Source: Trissonchulus latispiculum (taxonomy: Eukaryota; Nematoda; Enoplea; Enoplida; Ironidae). From it: DNA of 64,000 nucleotides. The DNA lies in NCBI GenBank assembly GCA_030248195.1, contig JASAND010030463.1:1-64000 (forward strand), written 5' to 3'. A program made the translations under genes and the position numbers. Below, piece by piece: positions 34,812-45,268 of this stretch (within the stretch, counting starts at the first letter, position 1; each line of letters starts with the position of its first letter). The notes beneath the pieces were generated by a model. That model did not search any database and had not been told where the DNA came from. It saw nothing but the letters and a program-made list of their open reading frames with translations.

Positions 34812-36585
34812 CTGAAAATAGAGTAATACGAAATAGAAAATGAGAAAGATAAGAAAGGTGGTTTGTTGAACATCACCTTTTTAGGATCAATGTCAAAAGT
34901 ACAGTATAGATAAAGAGTGTGACACGCTGACAGGTAACTACAGATCTCCCCCACTCCCACAAATGTGTTCAGCTCCTATCTCTGTGTTCTAAAGATCTAA
35001 ACATACACATTTAGACTAAACAAAGTCTTTGCCTTTTCTAGCTTAATAGCTAACTCAATACGGAAATTAAGCATACAGAAACGTGTACTGGTCAGGGTTT
35101 TATTGCGTGCAATGTGAGTCTGGGTGCAAATTTTCTGATCCTGACCCATCCGAATCTTAACGGGAACTGGACGCAAGCTAATCGCAAAATGGAAACAACA
35201 AGCAATATTTTCTGCAAAAGATGTGTTTCCGTTGGGCGAACATTTTATCAAATTATAAGCCTGCTGCGCAGCCAATAATTGTTTATAACTGGCTTTCCTG
35301 CTTATTAACAGAAAATATATACGTGCAAAACATTGTGTTATTTTTATAAGATGTTTTAACAAATTACCGATACATCGATAAATGATGGAAAAATGTGTAA
35401 TTTGCCTATCTCTTCGTTTGTTTTATGCAGAATTTTCGCTGAGCAGTTAATGAAAAAATTTGATGAGTTATCAGAACACAGAATATGGAACTGTCAGATT
35501 AGCGAAGCAAACTACTTTCACATATGCGTAATTGCATTGATTGGAAGTAGAAACTTTGGAAATTAGAAATTCACAGACAAAAGATGCCGGCCCTATCCTA
35601 AGCCACTGCACATGTGCTGTTATGGCGAAACCTATCTTTTTCATGCAAAATGCGTGTGAGGGCATGGGCCGAGCAAACATAAGAGACCTGCTACGTTGAG
35701 GCGCAGCAGGAAAAAGGTTTTCAGCAACATTTTCCCATTATTTCAAATTTCCCCAGCTCTGAGAGTTCCGTCCCCTTGATCCCAGGTAGAGTGTCACTTT
35801 GTCTAAAAAGCTCCGTGTCATGTGCCGAATTGCACCACTTCTCTTTCCATGAGATCTAAATCTTTCTTTCTTCGCTTTTGCATTAATAAGTGAAGGTTTG
35901 TGTTGTATAGGTTATAACGACGTACGTAAGGGAGGAAAGTAGTCTCAAATTACATGGTTATAGATTGTTAATGATAGGACAACAGTCAAATTTTGCTTAT
36001 TTTGTATCCGCCTTTTTCTTAAAAATGAGATAAATACCAAAACATTAGTTTTCCTGATTCCAACCAAACATAAGCTTTTATAGTTTTCAACTTCGAAAAT
36101 ACCGTGAAAATTTTGCGCCTTTGGCCAGTTTTATTAAATTTGAACGGGTATATGTATAATATAGGTGTTTGTTGTCTCTTCATTTATATAGTGGTCGGTT
36201 ACACTTTTGTTTGCTTGTTGACATAGTTTTTGATCATAATTACAGAATAGCAGTTGTTAGGAAAGCTCCAAACTTATAATAACAAACTAATTTGTTAGGT
36301 TAGGGAGTGTACAGCCTCCATTCCAGACCCCCGGTTTACACAGTTCCAGCAAGAATCTTCAAGGTTTCATTAATCCCTGATTTTCGGAAAGATAGCCTTA
36401 TACTTAAACAGGGAACTTTCCTTTTAATAATTCTCATCTATTCAGACATTAAGGACATTATTTTAGTACATCCACAAATCGGAAAAAAGGTGTCAATAAT
36501 ATAAAACTCAACCAAATCATACGTTAGATCAATCTTTTTAAACATTTCCATTTCAAATATATGTGTAATTATAAAAAGTATTCAA
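34812..36585. other. Intronic or intergenic stretch without recognised features
   Basis: No exon with clear coding character was found, although a TM3 exon of the receptor would be expected between here and 53,394. AT-rich sequence without named repeats. Confidence 0.35.
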
Positions 36586-36589
36586 CTTC

Positions 36590-36975
36590 TGGGAGGACTC
36601 GCGCCATCGTTTATATGCATTCAATATTTTTTTAGTCCGCCTCACTCCAGTTAGCTCACGCCGGTTAGGAGTGGTGTCAGTACTGCACGAATTTGATTTT
36701 TGACTGGGGAGGGGAACTGACACCGACTAATTGCCTTCGCAATTAACCGAGGCGTTTGACAAGGCCGGCGATGTGCCTATTGCTGCTTATGCAATAAGCC
36801 CACCGCGGCAGCTCCACCCTAAGGCGGCCACCCCTTGGAATCTCGGTGAATTGCCAGCAGGGGGATAGCAGAAATTGGATGCTAGAACTTATTCTTCCCA
36901 AGCTCTAGACTTGACATGATCCTCCACTTTATAGCGCAGCAGTACGAAACCACTGCGCTAACGGAGGTTCCATTC
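36590..36975 (-). repeat. Possible tRNA-derived SINE
   Basis: Read on the minus strand, the head contains GTTAGCGCAGTGGTTTCG (36,962-36,945), close to a pol III A box, followed by a GC-rich body quite unlike the AT-rich surroundings. The body ends near a short A-run (ggactaaaaaaatat, about 36,620). A convincing B box is not visible. Confidence 0.35.
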
Positions 36976-36984
36976 AATATTATT

Positions 36985-38855
36985 GTGGTATATACTAGTT
37001 ATCTTCATTACTATCAAATAGCAACACCCTCAACGAGTTCAAGCTTTGCTAAGCTGTGTAACTAATCCAAATTTCTCAAAAGGAAACATTGTTGCGCAAA
37101 AATGCACTAAGGAATAAATTTTCCCAGGACGCAAAATTCCTTAACGGAATGCAATTTAAACTTAACTGGGCGCAAGATTGACGCACCGTCAAACAAAAAC
37201 CATTGGCTGCGCACACATTTGTGGTTGAGGCAGAGAGGTCAGTCGTTGGATGCAGAAGCAGATCATGTACCAAGAGCTGATAACACAGAACCTGCCATAT
37301 GCCGCACTCGCATCTACTACCTTGATATGGATATACTGAAAAATTCAGTAAGCAAGAATGCTCAATTCTGTAGCTCAGTGATGGTCTGTATTAAAATTGA
37401 TGAAGTATAAAAGTAAACTGATTCTGCAGGGTTAAGACAAATTCGAGGATGCCACAAAGCATCACGACAGTCAATTAAATTTGTTTGCCAAATTTCAAGA
37501 GGGTTAGTTGCTAGAACTAACTAAGAAACGGGGATTGAAACTGGAATTATGCAATTGTCGATATATGAATCCTCAAATTTCCCCACGGTCCGAATCCTGT
37601 TAGGGTTAGGGAAGGACATCTGGGATCACCTTAATGTGGCTTAATAAATACATATGGTAAAGGACTACCACGTTAACATCGCGGCATTGCACAAGATTCA
37701 TCAGAAAGATTTGATGGGAATTTGCCTTGTAATGTTTCGAGACCAATTGACAACCTCTGAAATAATGTCTCTTTTGGTACTTCCAAATCTTAGCGACAAT
37801 TTTAATTAATTAAGGTGACTGTTATAAGTATGTTTCTGGAAATATTGCTCAACTTTCTAGCAAGTTCAAAAGATACGCTATCATGTTTTCGTATTTCATT
37901 TGTACGTATTTCATTTGTTCATATGTCATTTGTTCGTAAATACAAACATAATTCGTTTGTTAAATTTTAGGGAATTATGAAATTTGCATCAGGATGACAA
38001 TATGTCAAGAAACAAAAGCAATATTTTGGATCTATATTTAGGGTCCAAATCTATTTAAATATATATTTAAACCCTGAATAGTCAACGTAGTCTAACTTTG
38101 TCCTCGAATTATCAGTTGTCGACATTGACTTACAAATTCTCATACTTGAACAAATTTTTACGTCAATTTCACATCTCAAGCTTGTATATGAAGAATATGT
38201 TTTTAAAATTTTCGTTTTATTTAACTTTCTATTAAAATAACGAAGCTTCCATAATTCAGTTTAATTTACGTAAAAATGAGCCACTTTTGCGTTTACGAAC
38301 AAACGAAATAAGAACAAACTTAACATACGGACAAGTGAATGGACACCAATTTAAAAATGGGTAACTTATCTTTCTGGAAAGTTCTCAACTTTAAAGTCAA
38401 TTTTTCACATGAAAAATTTCTAGTCTGTCTGTGAACATTTCAGAAACCTTCATTACTTTACTATTAAATTTAATCTGACATGCAGATAAGATTAACTTGA
38501 AAGCTAGCAACAAACAACCATGAACAACCCTAGCATTAGCTACTTTAACAAGTAACTACAAACATGTAGCCAAACTCATTTTGGCACGACACATACTCAT
38601 GTATGTGCGGATGTGAGAGGAGATAAGAAAACAGTTTGGGTCCATGAATGTTTGCATCTTTAATACATTTATAGTGATCTGGCTGTGTATTTTGTCACCA
38701 AACAAGTTCTGCAAATAATTGCCCAAGTGCTGGACAGCTGTGCCCATTATACCATTTTCCAGCTGGCTCAATAAATTTTTCAAATGCCTGAATTAAAGAT
38801 AAACTGCCTGGCCTGGCTGCACTGGAAAAGGGAAAATCCTGCCCAAAAGAAAAGC
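36985..38855. other. Gene-free stretch left of the Polinton
   Basis: No gene is supported. A short region at 38,690-38,860 is open on the minus strand but no exon could be confirmed. Confidence 0.4.
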
Positions 38856-38861
38856 TTCTAG
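38856..38861. repeat. Polinton target-site duplication, left
   Basis: TTCTAG directly precedes the left terminus; the same six bases directly follow the right terminus at 52402-52407. Confidence 0.95.
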
Positions 38862-39441
38862 AGTAGTATAGGAGAGATGAAATGACCGCAGTTTGTACAG
38901 GTATTTTGGCTTCATTCTGGCTTTGACGAATAGGGTCATTAATCATACAGGTAAGGTCATTAATCATGCAGGCAGATGTCTTTCAAGGTCATTGTTGGCC
39001 AATTTTCTTAGCTTACATAAGCTTTGTAACATTGTACTAAATTTTTAACACAGTGTTATTGGACTATATTGTCTACGTATGTAACTTTATCTACGTATTT
39101 AACTTTAAGTTTGCTAGACTATAGTTTGTTTACCTGCCTAATTAGTGTTTGTTAATTAACTGTCTAAGTACGTAAATTTAATTAAGTAACATTTTCAAAC
39201 TTTTATTTACCTGACTGTTTGTCAATGACGCTTCTGCTATCTATTTGCTTCAGAGTTGTAAAGCCCAACTATATTTCTACAAATTTTTTCCATTTTCCTT
39301 AAACAACTAAATTTTCCTTGCTTTTATTCTTCTATATGACATATGGACCTTTGTATTAACCTTGAAATGGAAGGAAGAAAATAAACACTTAAGGAATCCA
39401 AAATTTGTAGTTACGTACTTCAGATGACATGAGTCTCCCTA

Positions 39442-39831
39442 TTAGCTGCCTTTCTGCAGGCTCATAGGAATAACATACTGAGGACTCAAAGCTGTCACTA
39501 CTTTTCTCCCTGCTTGCTTAAAATTTTCTCTCCCTACTAGCGGGCTCATATGAATAACACACTGAGGACTCAAAGCTGTCAAAAGTCTTTCTCTCCCTAT
39601 TAGCAGCCTTCTAGCAGGCTCATAGGAATAACATACTGAGGACTCGAAGCTGTCAAAAGTCTTTCTCCCTACTAGCAGCCTTCTAGTAGGCTCATAGGAA
39701 TAACATACTGAGGACTCAAACCTGTCAAAACTCTTTCTCCCTACTAGCAGCCTGCTTGCTTTAAAAATTTTTCTCTCCCTGCTAGCAGGCTCATATGAAT
39801 AACACACTGAGGACTTTAACCTGTCTCCCAA
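39442..39831 (-). CDS. Outward-facing 129-aa repeat protein in left TIR
   Basis: The open frame consists of about five degenerate units (72-98 bp) each containing SSVCYSYEP and a RRLLVGRK-like basic block. The identical protein is encoded in the right TIR. The frame stays open because unit lengths keep phase. No signal peptide or known domain is seen. It could be an expressed protein or only a repeat array (a structural or binding-site role in the TIR) that happens to be open. Confidence 0.35.
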   Translation of the reverse strand: MGDRLKSSVCYSYEPASRERKIFKASRLLVGRKSFDRFESSVCYSYEPTRRLLVGRKTFDSFESSVCYSYEPARRLLIGRERLLTALSPQCVIHMSPLVGRENFKQAGRKVVTALSPQYVIPMSLQKGS

Positions 39832-40423
39832 AGCTTACCAATTCGCCTTATCTAGTTTGATTACGCCTGTCTCAATGAAATTAAAGACGTAAACAATAAA
39901 CATTGGTTGAAAATGAAAACTTTATGTCTCCAATTACGTAATATTGGCAACGCTTATCACATTAATTTTTGTGTCAACGTAAAGAGCAAACAATAGACTA
40001 ACTTCGGTCAACTAATTTTGTTTAGTAGTTAACTAATTAGTTAGTAATGATTTATTAAGTCAACTATGAAAATTGGTTGAAAATGGGTGATTATAATTTT
40101 ATATCTACGTAAGATTGGGAAAATTTGTTGGGTTAATTATGGTGCTAGTGTAATAAAATAATAATGAACTAACTTCGGTCACCTGTTGATAATTATAGGT
40201 TAACTAATTAGTTAATAATAATTAATTAAAGGTGACTCGGAAAATTTGTGTAATGAATATGACAATAATTACGTGATAATTGGGAATAGGCTAAAGGTTA
40301 AAAGAAAAGGACAATGCAACTTTTGTTCAATAATTAATGAACAAGGCAATACAAAATTGATATTTGTGTACAGTGTGCAGCCTATTTTATGAAACCTAGC
40401 ACAAGAATGCTGCAAAGTTTAGA

Positions 40424-40431
40424 CATATATT
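40424..40431 (+). promoter_or_regulatory. TATA-like box in left TIR
   Basis: CATATATT lies 66-73 bases before the ATG of the leader exon. The same box occurs in the right TIR (50832-50839). Candidate promoter for the end genes. Confidence 0.4.
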
Positions 40432-40496
40432 GCAAGTTTGGCAGGTTTATTAACCTTACTGACATTTGAATCACCATACTTTACATCACCACGACA

Positions 40497-40835
40497 ATGA
40501 ATTCCGGTAAGATATTTAATTGTAGCATTTTTAAAAGTTGTATTTTTAATGATTGCATTTTAGTAGTTGCATTTTTAGTCCTTCAAATTTTGATCGTCAC
40601 ATTTTTTAGCAGTTGTACAGTTTGAACATTCAACAATACTTCCCTGTTTACCTTACCTCGCCTCATCTCCAGCAGATCAGAATTGGATCGGTTTATTGAA
40701 GATATTGAAAGCAAAGATCATATTGAATGGGCGTTTCAACAGCGTCCTAACACTAAGTTTGTTGTACATGAAATTACTAATATGATGGTTACACTGTACT
40801 GTTTGACTGGCCATTGTGCAGTAAATATGCATTAA
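40497..40835 (+). CDS. Left-end gene, two exons, 54 aa, unknown
   Basis: Exon 1 is ATGAATTCCG (40497-40506) inside the TIR, followed by the donor GTAAGA. The acceptor is inferred at AGATCAG|AATTGG (exon 2 from 40681) because it is the choice that opens a frame with protein-like composition (LDRFIEDIESKDHIEWAFQQ) up to the TAA at 40835. Other nearby AGs (40667-40674) give a different, less protein-like frame. The intron is 174 bases, and the TIR ends inside it at 40631, so exon 2 is unique to this end. Function is unknown. Confidence 0.5.
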
Positions 40836-40857
40836 CAATGTAAATGCTATAGTCAAG

Positions 40858-41085
40858 ATTATTATTATTATTATTATGGTTACTACTTAATCACTGTTAT
40901 CAGTATTATTACTATCGTTATCAGTATTATTATTATTACTATTGTTATCAGTATTATTATTATTATCATTATTATTATTATTATTATTACTATTGTTATC
41001 AGTATTATTATTACTAATCCTATTATTATTATTATTACTATTATTATTACTATTATTATTATGGCTACTACTGTATAATCACTAT
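40858..41085. repeat. Imperfect (TTA)n/(ATT)n microsatellite
   Basis: Runs of ATT with interspersed ATC/ACT triplets lie between the left-end gene and the secreted-type gene. The apparent poly-Leu open frame across it is an artefact of the repeat. Confidence 0.9.
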
Positions 41086-41173
41086 GTTTATTATATTATT
41101 ACTAGTTATTATTGCATATTTTTACTAGTAAACTATTAACGAAATGTACAAGTCATTACATTAGACAAACTAC

Positions 41174-41512
41174 TTAGTAGTAGTATTCACTTAGGGCACC
41201 ACGTAGGTATTCAAGTTCTGTGGTGTTGGCAATCTTAAAGCCAGTCATTTTATCGTGGATAGACTGAAGGCGTCTGTCAGTATCGTAGCAGTACTCCCAA
41301 CATTGATCCCATTCAATGTAGCGACAGGCATTAGATCGATGGCTTAGATCACCCTCACGACACAGGTGTAGACTACAGTCCTTTAACCGGTGATATAGGT
41401 GATCACTTTCTAACACGGTGGTAACATTGCCTTGAGATAGCTGAATACCATTGTCGGTCTCTGTAATGTCTACAGAAGACACTATTGCGATTAGGCTCAG
41501 TAGTAGCAACAT
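41174..41512 (-). CDS. Small secreted Cys-rich Polinton protein, 112 aa
   Basis: The start at 41512 gives a clean signal peptide (MLLLLSLIAIVSSV) and then a mature part with six cysteines (CSLHLC, NACRYIEWDQCWEYC). An ATAAAAAG motif lies 40-47 bases upstream of the ATG. It is the last gene of the minus-strand block. A secreted or envelope-associated role is possible; no family recognised. Confidence 0.6.
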   Translation of the reverse strand: MLLLLSLIAIVSSVDITETDNGIQLSQGNVTTVLESDHLYHRLKDCSLHLCREGDLSHRSNACRYIEWDQCWEYCYDTDRRLQSIHDKMTGFKIANTTELEYLRGALSEYYY

Positions 41513-41543
41513 TATAACTTATAGCTCAAAATTATTAGTACAC

Positions 41544-42008
41544 CTATGCAGACTTTTTATGGGATTTCTGGCAGTAAGGTGTGGGTTCTAGTGTCACCCG
41601 ATCAACAAAGGTCTTGACAATGTTATCATTAGTGTCGCTTCTTCGCCTCAGATAGTTGACAATTGAGTCCATCGATCTTCCTCTAGCCCGGTGGTGAAGG
41701 AAGTATATACAGTACTCCCCACATACATCAGTAGTGAAATCTTGTAACTGAATGCGATTATACTGTAGTTCCCTCCTACCAATGTATGACATGAAGAGGA
41801 GAGGTGGTAGTCCGTAGCTGTCAAAATATTCTACCCTGTTATCCTCTAGCCACATTGCAACCCAGTGTTCTCCAGCCTCACCAGATGCCTCAGTGTTAGC
41901 AACAAGGCATCCTGGACGGTATCGTGGTAGCGTATCACTGGGAAATACTCCTAGGAGAGGAACTTTGCAATCTTTCCTTAAAGTCTCAAGGATCTCGCGT
42001 GTGTTCAT
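41544..42008 (-). CDS. Polinton adenain-like cysteine protease, 154 aa
   Basis: This is a maturation protease of the adenovirus/Ulp1 fold (C5/C48), expected to cut virion precursor proteins. The His lies in GEHWVAMW (H48), the acidic residue in EYFDSYG (D63), and the Cys in VCGEYCIYFL (C96/C100). Length is short but usual for Polintons. The start codon overlaps the stop of the capsid candidate by four bases (ATGA), indicating tight coupling. The C-terminus is basic (KSHKKSA). Confidence 0.88.
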   Translation of the reverse strand: MNTREILETLRKDCKVPLLGVFPSDTLPRYRPGCLVANTEASGEAGEHWVAMWLEDNRVEYFDSYGLPPLLFMSYIGRRELQYNRIQLQDFTTDVCGEYCIYFLHHRARGRSMDSIVNYLRRRSDTNDNIVKTFVDRVTLEPTPYCQKSHKKSA

Positions 42009-43321
42009 AGTGCGTAGTCAAAGAATGGCGTCCGATTATAGTCTATTGATATGAGATTATCAAATTCTCCGTATATAATGATTTCTACACCCTGGGGATA
42101 AGTGGCCGCTGGTAGGGCCTTTTCAAGTTGCATCCTCAGTGACACATCACCTTCCTTGATCAGTTGCATTGCCCCTGTATCAATATTGTCTGGTGTCAGG
42201 TCAAAGGCAAATATAGTGTATCCCTTGGCAAAGTCTTCGTAGGAAATGTCTGCTCCCTTGGTGGATCCGGCCATATCGTTGCCTTCGTAAAGGTATATAA
42301 AGGGCATCGTATATTGGAACTTATCCCATGCCATCTTCATTGGCTGCTTTGGTACAAACTCATCACCATACTTTAGGGCAATCTCACTGACATTACAGTG
42401 TTGGAACTCAAGGGGATTATGCTTCTGACTTCCATTGAATGCCTCTGACTTGACCATTGCCACTAGGACTCTACGAGGAAGTTGACCGGTGAATATGGAA
42501 TTCTCAACAACAGTCTGCACACCAGGAGCGATATGCCTTGTCACCAGTTTAGTCCTCCTGATTGGGTACTTGGCCGTCTCGTGATCTCTTAGTACACCTT
42601 CAATTGCCATGGTGAAGTCTTGTGGTCTGACTTTCCACACATACCAACGTATATCGTCGACTAAAAGTTTGTATCCACTGGTTGCTGACTGGAGGAGGAT
42701 GTCGTCACTGTTACGGTGTAATTCCAGACTCAACTGACACTCACTCAAAAGGTATCGGTCTTGCTTGAAGAGGTCGCAATGAAGGGGTCCTGCCACTACT
42801 ACATACCGGCCATCTGTAAATGGTATACCCCGATGCTTAGCTGCAGTAGTGGAGATATCATTGAAATCACTGTCCTTTGCAAATAGGTTACTCTGTAGGT
42901 GAGACGTCTTTGCTTCTTTCCCAAAGTTAGCTATAGTCTCCAGGTAGGCCCCATAGTGATAAAGGTCTCCACTATTGTAAATTTCTTTATCGGATAGTTT
43001 GACCACTAATCGTCTAATGAATGTCTTTGCTAGCATATTGATGGGTGCCACCGAGATACTACCATCGGCTGCCTTTGCTACTGCCTTTCCATCACTATCA
43101 GTTATCCTTAGCTTTAGGTAAAGGTAGTTCCGGTTCAGGTCAAGCATATAGGAGTCCTTTGGTACAAGGAATAGGTATGGACCATTACTGGTTACAGGAT
43201 TTAGGGGATAAATTTCTGCCATGTAGCCACTCTCCACACTGACCTGAGTTGGAGGTAGCGAGAAGAGATCCATTTCGGACTTGAAGCCCGGCATAGACCG
43301 TTCATCTACTTGCTTAGCCAT
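42005..43321 (-). CDS. Candidate major capsid protein, 438 aa
   Basis: The start at 43321 is followed by MDLFSLPPTQVSVESGYMAE, then the LDLNRNYLYLKLRITD segment and a long beta-rich sequence (VARRVLVAMVKSEAFNGS-like, IIIYGEFDNLISIDYNRTPF at the end). The N-terminal pattern (PPTQ.S.E, then L.L....L.LK.R) is shared with a family common in invertebrate Polinton-like DNA. Size, place beside the protease and high expression-style composition suggest the major capsid protein, but the double jelly-roll cannot be proven by eye. Alternatively it is a major tegument or penton-type protein. Confidence 0.55.
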   Translation of the reverse strand: MAKQVDERSMPGFKSEMDLFSLPPTQVSVESGYMAEIYPLNPVTSNGPYLFLVPKDSYMLDLNRNYLYLKLRITDSDGKAVAKAADGSISVAPINMLAKTFIRRLVVKLSDKEIYNSGDLYHYGAYLETIANFGKEAKTSHLQSNLFAKDSDFNDISTTAAKHRGIPFTDGRYVVVAGPLHCDLFKQDRYLLSECQLSLELHRNSDDILLQSATSGYKLLVDDIRWYVWKVRPQDFTMAIEGVLRDHETAKYPIRRTKLVTRHIAPGVQTVVENSIFTGQLPRRVLVAMVKSEAFNGSQKHNPLEFQHCNVSEIALKYGDEFVPKQPMKMAWDKFQYTMPFIYLYEGNDMAGSTKGADISYEDFAKGYTIFAFDLTPDNIDTGAMQLIKEGDVSLRMQLEKALPAATYPQGVEIIIYGEFDNLISIDYNRTPFFDYAL

Positions 43322-43362
43322 TGAAATAATTGTTAGCGTATTACTATAATTACACAGGGTAG

Positions 43363-43370
43363 GTTTTTAT
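43363..43370 (-). promoter_or_regulatory. ATAAAAAC motif before the capsid candidate
   Basis: ATAAAAAC is 42-49 bases before the ATG at 43321 and overlaps the end of the 128-aa gene. Confidence 0.35.
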
Positions 43371-43753
43371 GGGCTGTAAATATCGCGCTTCAATCTCTTA
43401 ACTTTGCGTCTATGTGGTCTGGAACCAATGCCTTCTCCTTGCTGTATTGCCTTTCCACTGTTCTCCAGCAGGCGTCCAATGGCTGCCTTCCCATGCCGTT
43501 TGAGTGCTTCTTTTGGATCTTCACCTCTATTCAAGTAATCACGAGCCACATCTCCGGCTGTCTGAAAGGCCTGCCTACCAGCCTCTAGACCTACACGACG
43601 TACTACTGGCCAAATAAAGCGTCCAATACCTCTCAAGAGGCTGCCTAGGCCATCTCCTCTCTGATAGCGTTGGCCGGCGTAGAAACCAGACCCTCTCTGT
43701 ATCAGGTGCAGTTGCCAGTCTTCAACGGTTTCTGGATGATATCTGGTCCTCAT
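43367..43753 (-). CDS. Small basic virion-type protein, 128 aa
   Basis: The protein is Gly/Arg-rich at the N-terminal part (GSGFYAGQRYQRGDGLGSLL, RGIGRFIWPVVRR) and ends in a basic tail (RPHRRKVKRLKRDIYS). The GLGSLLRGIGRF pattern resembles adenovirus minor core/pX- or pVI-like polypeptides and holds Gly motifs suitable as protease cleavage sites. It lies directly upstream of the capsid candidate. Confidence 0.5.
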   Translation of the reverse strand: MRTRYHPETVEDWQLHLIQRGSGFYAGQRYQRGDGLGSLLRGIGRFIWPVVRRVGLEAGRQAFQTAGDVARDYLNRGEDPKEALKRHGKAAIGRLLENSGKAIQQGEGIGSRPHRRKVKRLKRDIYSP

Positions 43754-44507
43754 CTTTCTTGAAGTGTAACTTGATAACTATACTACCATACTCAAAATGT
43801 ACACTTCTGCCAATGTGATTGTTTATATGGACTTTAATGCTATTGACCACATGCTTATTCACAGGGACGTAGTGAGGTTCAGGAGAGTACTGGATGGTAT
43901 CTCCATACTCTTCACCCGCCTTTACTACTGCCAGCAGGTTGCCGGTAGTTGTGCCCACCAGTTGTTATTTCACGATATCACAATGGACTTGAAGATAATG
44001 AAAGTTAAGGCTGGGTGGACGTTGTGCGTAGAATTTCTTTGTCCTAAGGGCATCTCTACCATCCTCTACAGTGAATTTCTGAGAGTCAAAGCCAAGCATG
44101 CGTACAATGGTAGGAGCAAATTGAATAAACCCGAAATTGGGTCTTTCAAGGTGTTCTGGATTTTCGTATAAGTCTAGGTAGACTCGATCCTTTTCCTGAT
44201 CATAGACGAAACGTATAGGAGGTGATTCCTGACGTTCATTTAGAATTGACTGAATGGTAAGGTTGATGGTGTTTATCAGATCGTGAAGGTTATAGTATCT
44301 CCGCCTGGGTATATTGCTAACTGCTCTCTCGTCTGCCTCAAATAGGACTATAATGAATGTGTCTGCATTAGAATTAATGGCTTTCCAAGTGTGAGGATAG
44401 ATAAAGTCAACCATTGCAACGGACCACCTGCCATGTAGATGCAGAGGGTGAGCTAGCTGGTTTTCAAAGGTTCCGTCCTTTCCGGTCACATACAGGTAGA
44501 AACTCAT
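43722..44507 (-). pseudogene. Structural protein paralogue 2, interrupted by one in-frame TAA
   Basis: The frame opens at 44507 (MSFYLYVTGKDGTF, then SVAMVDFIYPHTW). It runs 180 codons to a TAA at 43965-43967 and then stays open in the same frame to 43722, where the C-terminal segment (KVHINNHIGRSVHFEYGSIV) matches the C-terminus of the neighbouring 254-aa protein. Only one codon therefore breaks it. The downstream part could restart at a GTG at 43958, or the stop could be a recent mutation. The start overlaps the paralogue's stop by four bases. Confidence 0.7.
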
Positions 44508-45268
44508 CTTCGCTTTCGGAAGTGTAACTTAGCAAAGACCTTTCCGTATTCAAAGTCTACCGCCATACCGTGATCATCCTTTATATGTATTTCAATACTA
44601 TCAAACTCCTTTCTTAGCACTGGTATATAGTGTGGATTATTGTATATTCGATCAACAGTATCATTATGCTTACCCTCGATACTGACAACACGAATGATGG
44701 GAGCAATGGTGTTTCCTATCATTTGCGGTGCCACAACGTCGCAGTAGATGAAGAGGGAATATAGTCCGCCTCTCAGGTCTGGTGCATTAGCGGCCACTGC
44801 GTATCTAGGTGGTGAAACTGTCTTTTCCTTTGGAACGACCTTTGTGTCAGAGTATCCTAGCATATACTTTAGCTGTTTACTAAAGTGTAACGCCTTAAAG
44901 TCCGGCTCTTCATCTAGGGTAGTAGGTTTAAGTCCGACACGTCTATGAAGTTCATCATAGGCCAATTCACAATTGATCTTCTTTGTTAGCTCAAGGGTAT
45001 AGTTAATGGCATCACAGAGTTGAAATATTGATTCATAGTTGTTCAGTGGAATGTGATTATGGAATGTCTTCTTACCAACTGTCACTCCAAGTTTTGCATC
45101 ATCCTTGTTTCCTACATTGAACCAAGTGACAGGATATCCAAGCTCTACAAGTGCCACCTCCCATTCACCTTCGAGGTCAACACGATGAGGAAGTTTGACT
45201 CGGAAATTGTGCAGTTTGTTTGTTGGATAGTCTGCTGTATTACTGGGTAGGTATAGGTAAAAATCCAT
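44504..45268 (-). CDS. Structural protein paralogue 1, 254 aa
   Basis: The protein begins MDFYLYLPSNTADYPTNKLH, followed by WEVALVELGYPVTWFNV, and ends with IEIHIKDDHGMAVDFEYGK. The same N- and C-terminal blocks occur in the downstream neighbour, so the pair is a tandem duplication. Such proteins recur in invertebrate Polinton-like elements, and a minor capsid/penton or fibre role fits by position. The start at 45268 overlaps the integrase end by 28 bases. Confidence 0.55.
   Translation of the reverse strand: MDFYLYLPSNTADYPTNKLHNFRVKLPHRVDLEGEWEVALVELGYPVTWFNVGNKDDAKLGVTVGKKTFHNHIPLNNYESIFQLCDAINYTLELTKKINCELAYDELHRRVGLKPTTLDEEPDFKALHFSKQLKYMLGYSDTKVVPKEKTVSPPRYAVAANAPDLRGGLYSLFIYCDVVAPQMIGNTIAPIIRVVSIEGKHNDTVDRIYNNPHYIPVLRKEFDSIEIHIKDDHGMAVDFEYGKVFAKLHFRKRR

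Larger units (their letters stand above)
38862..40631. repeat. Polinton terminal inverted repeat, left
   Basis: Position x here pairs with position 91263-x in the right repeat. The two are nearly identical; one difference seen is ataattacgtg here against acaattacgtg on the other side. The repeat holds an outward-facing 129-codon open frame built of degenerate repeats, an inward TATA-like box, a start codon and a splice donor. Confidence 0.97.

Noticed and set aside
38695..38967. An open frame crossing the left Polinton edge, with a possible receptor loop exon (WYNGHSCPALGQLF)
   Set aside because: The frame runs across the insertion boundary. A trial exon within the host part did not keep the phase required to join the two receptor exons and has no TM3.
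40942..41139. A poly-leucine protein inside the Polinton
   Set aside because: It is the translation of the imperfect (TTA)n tract.
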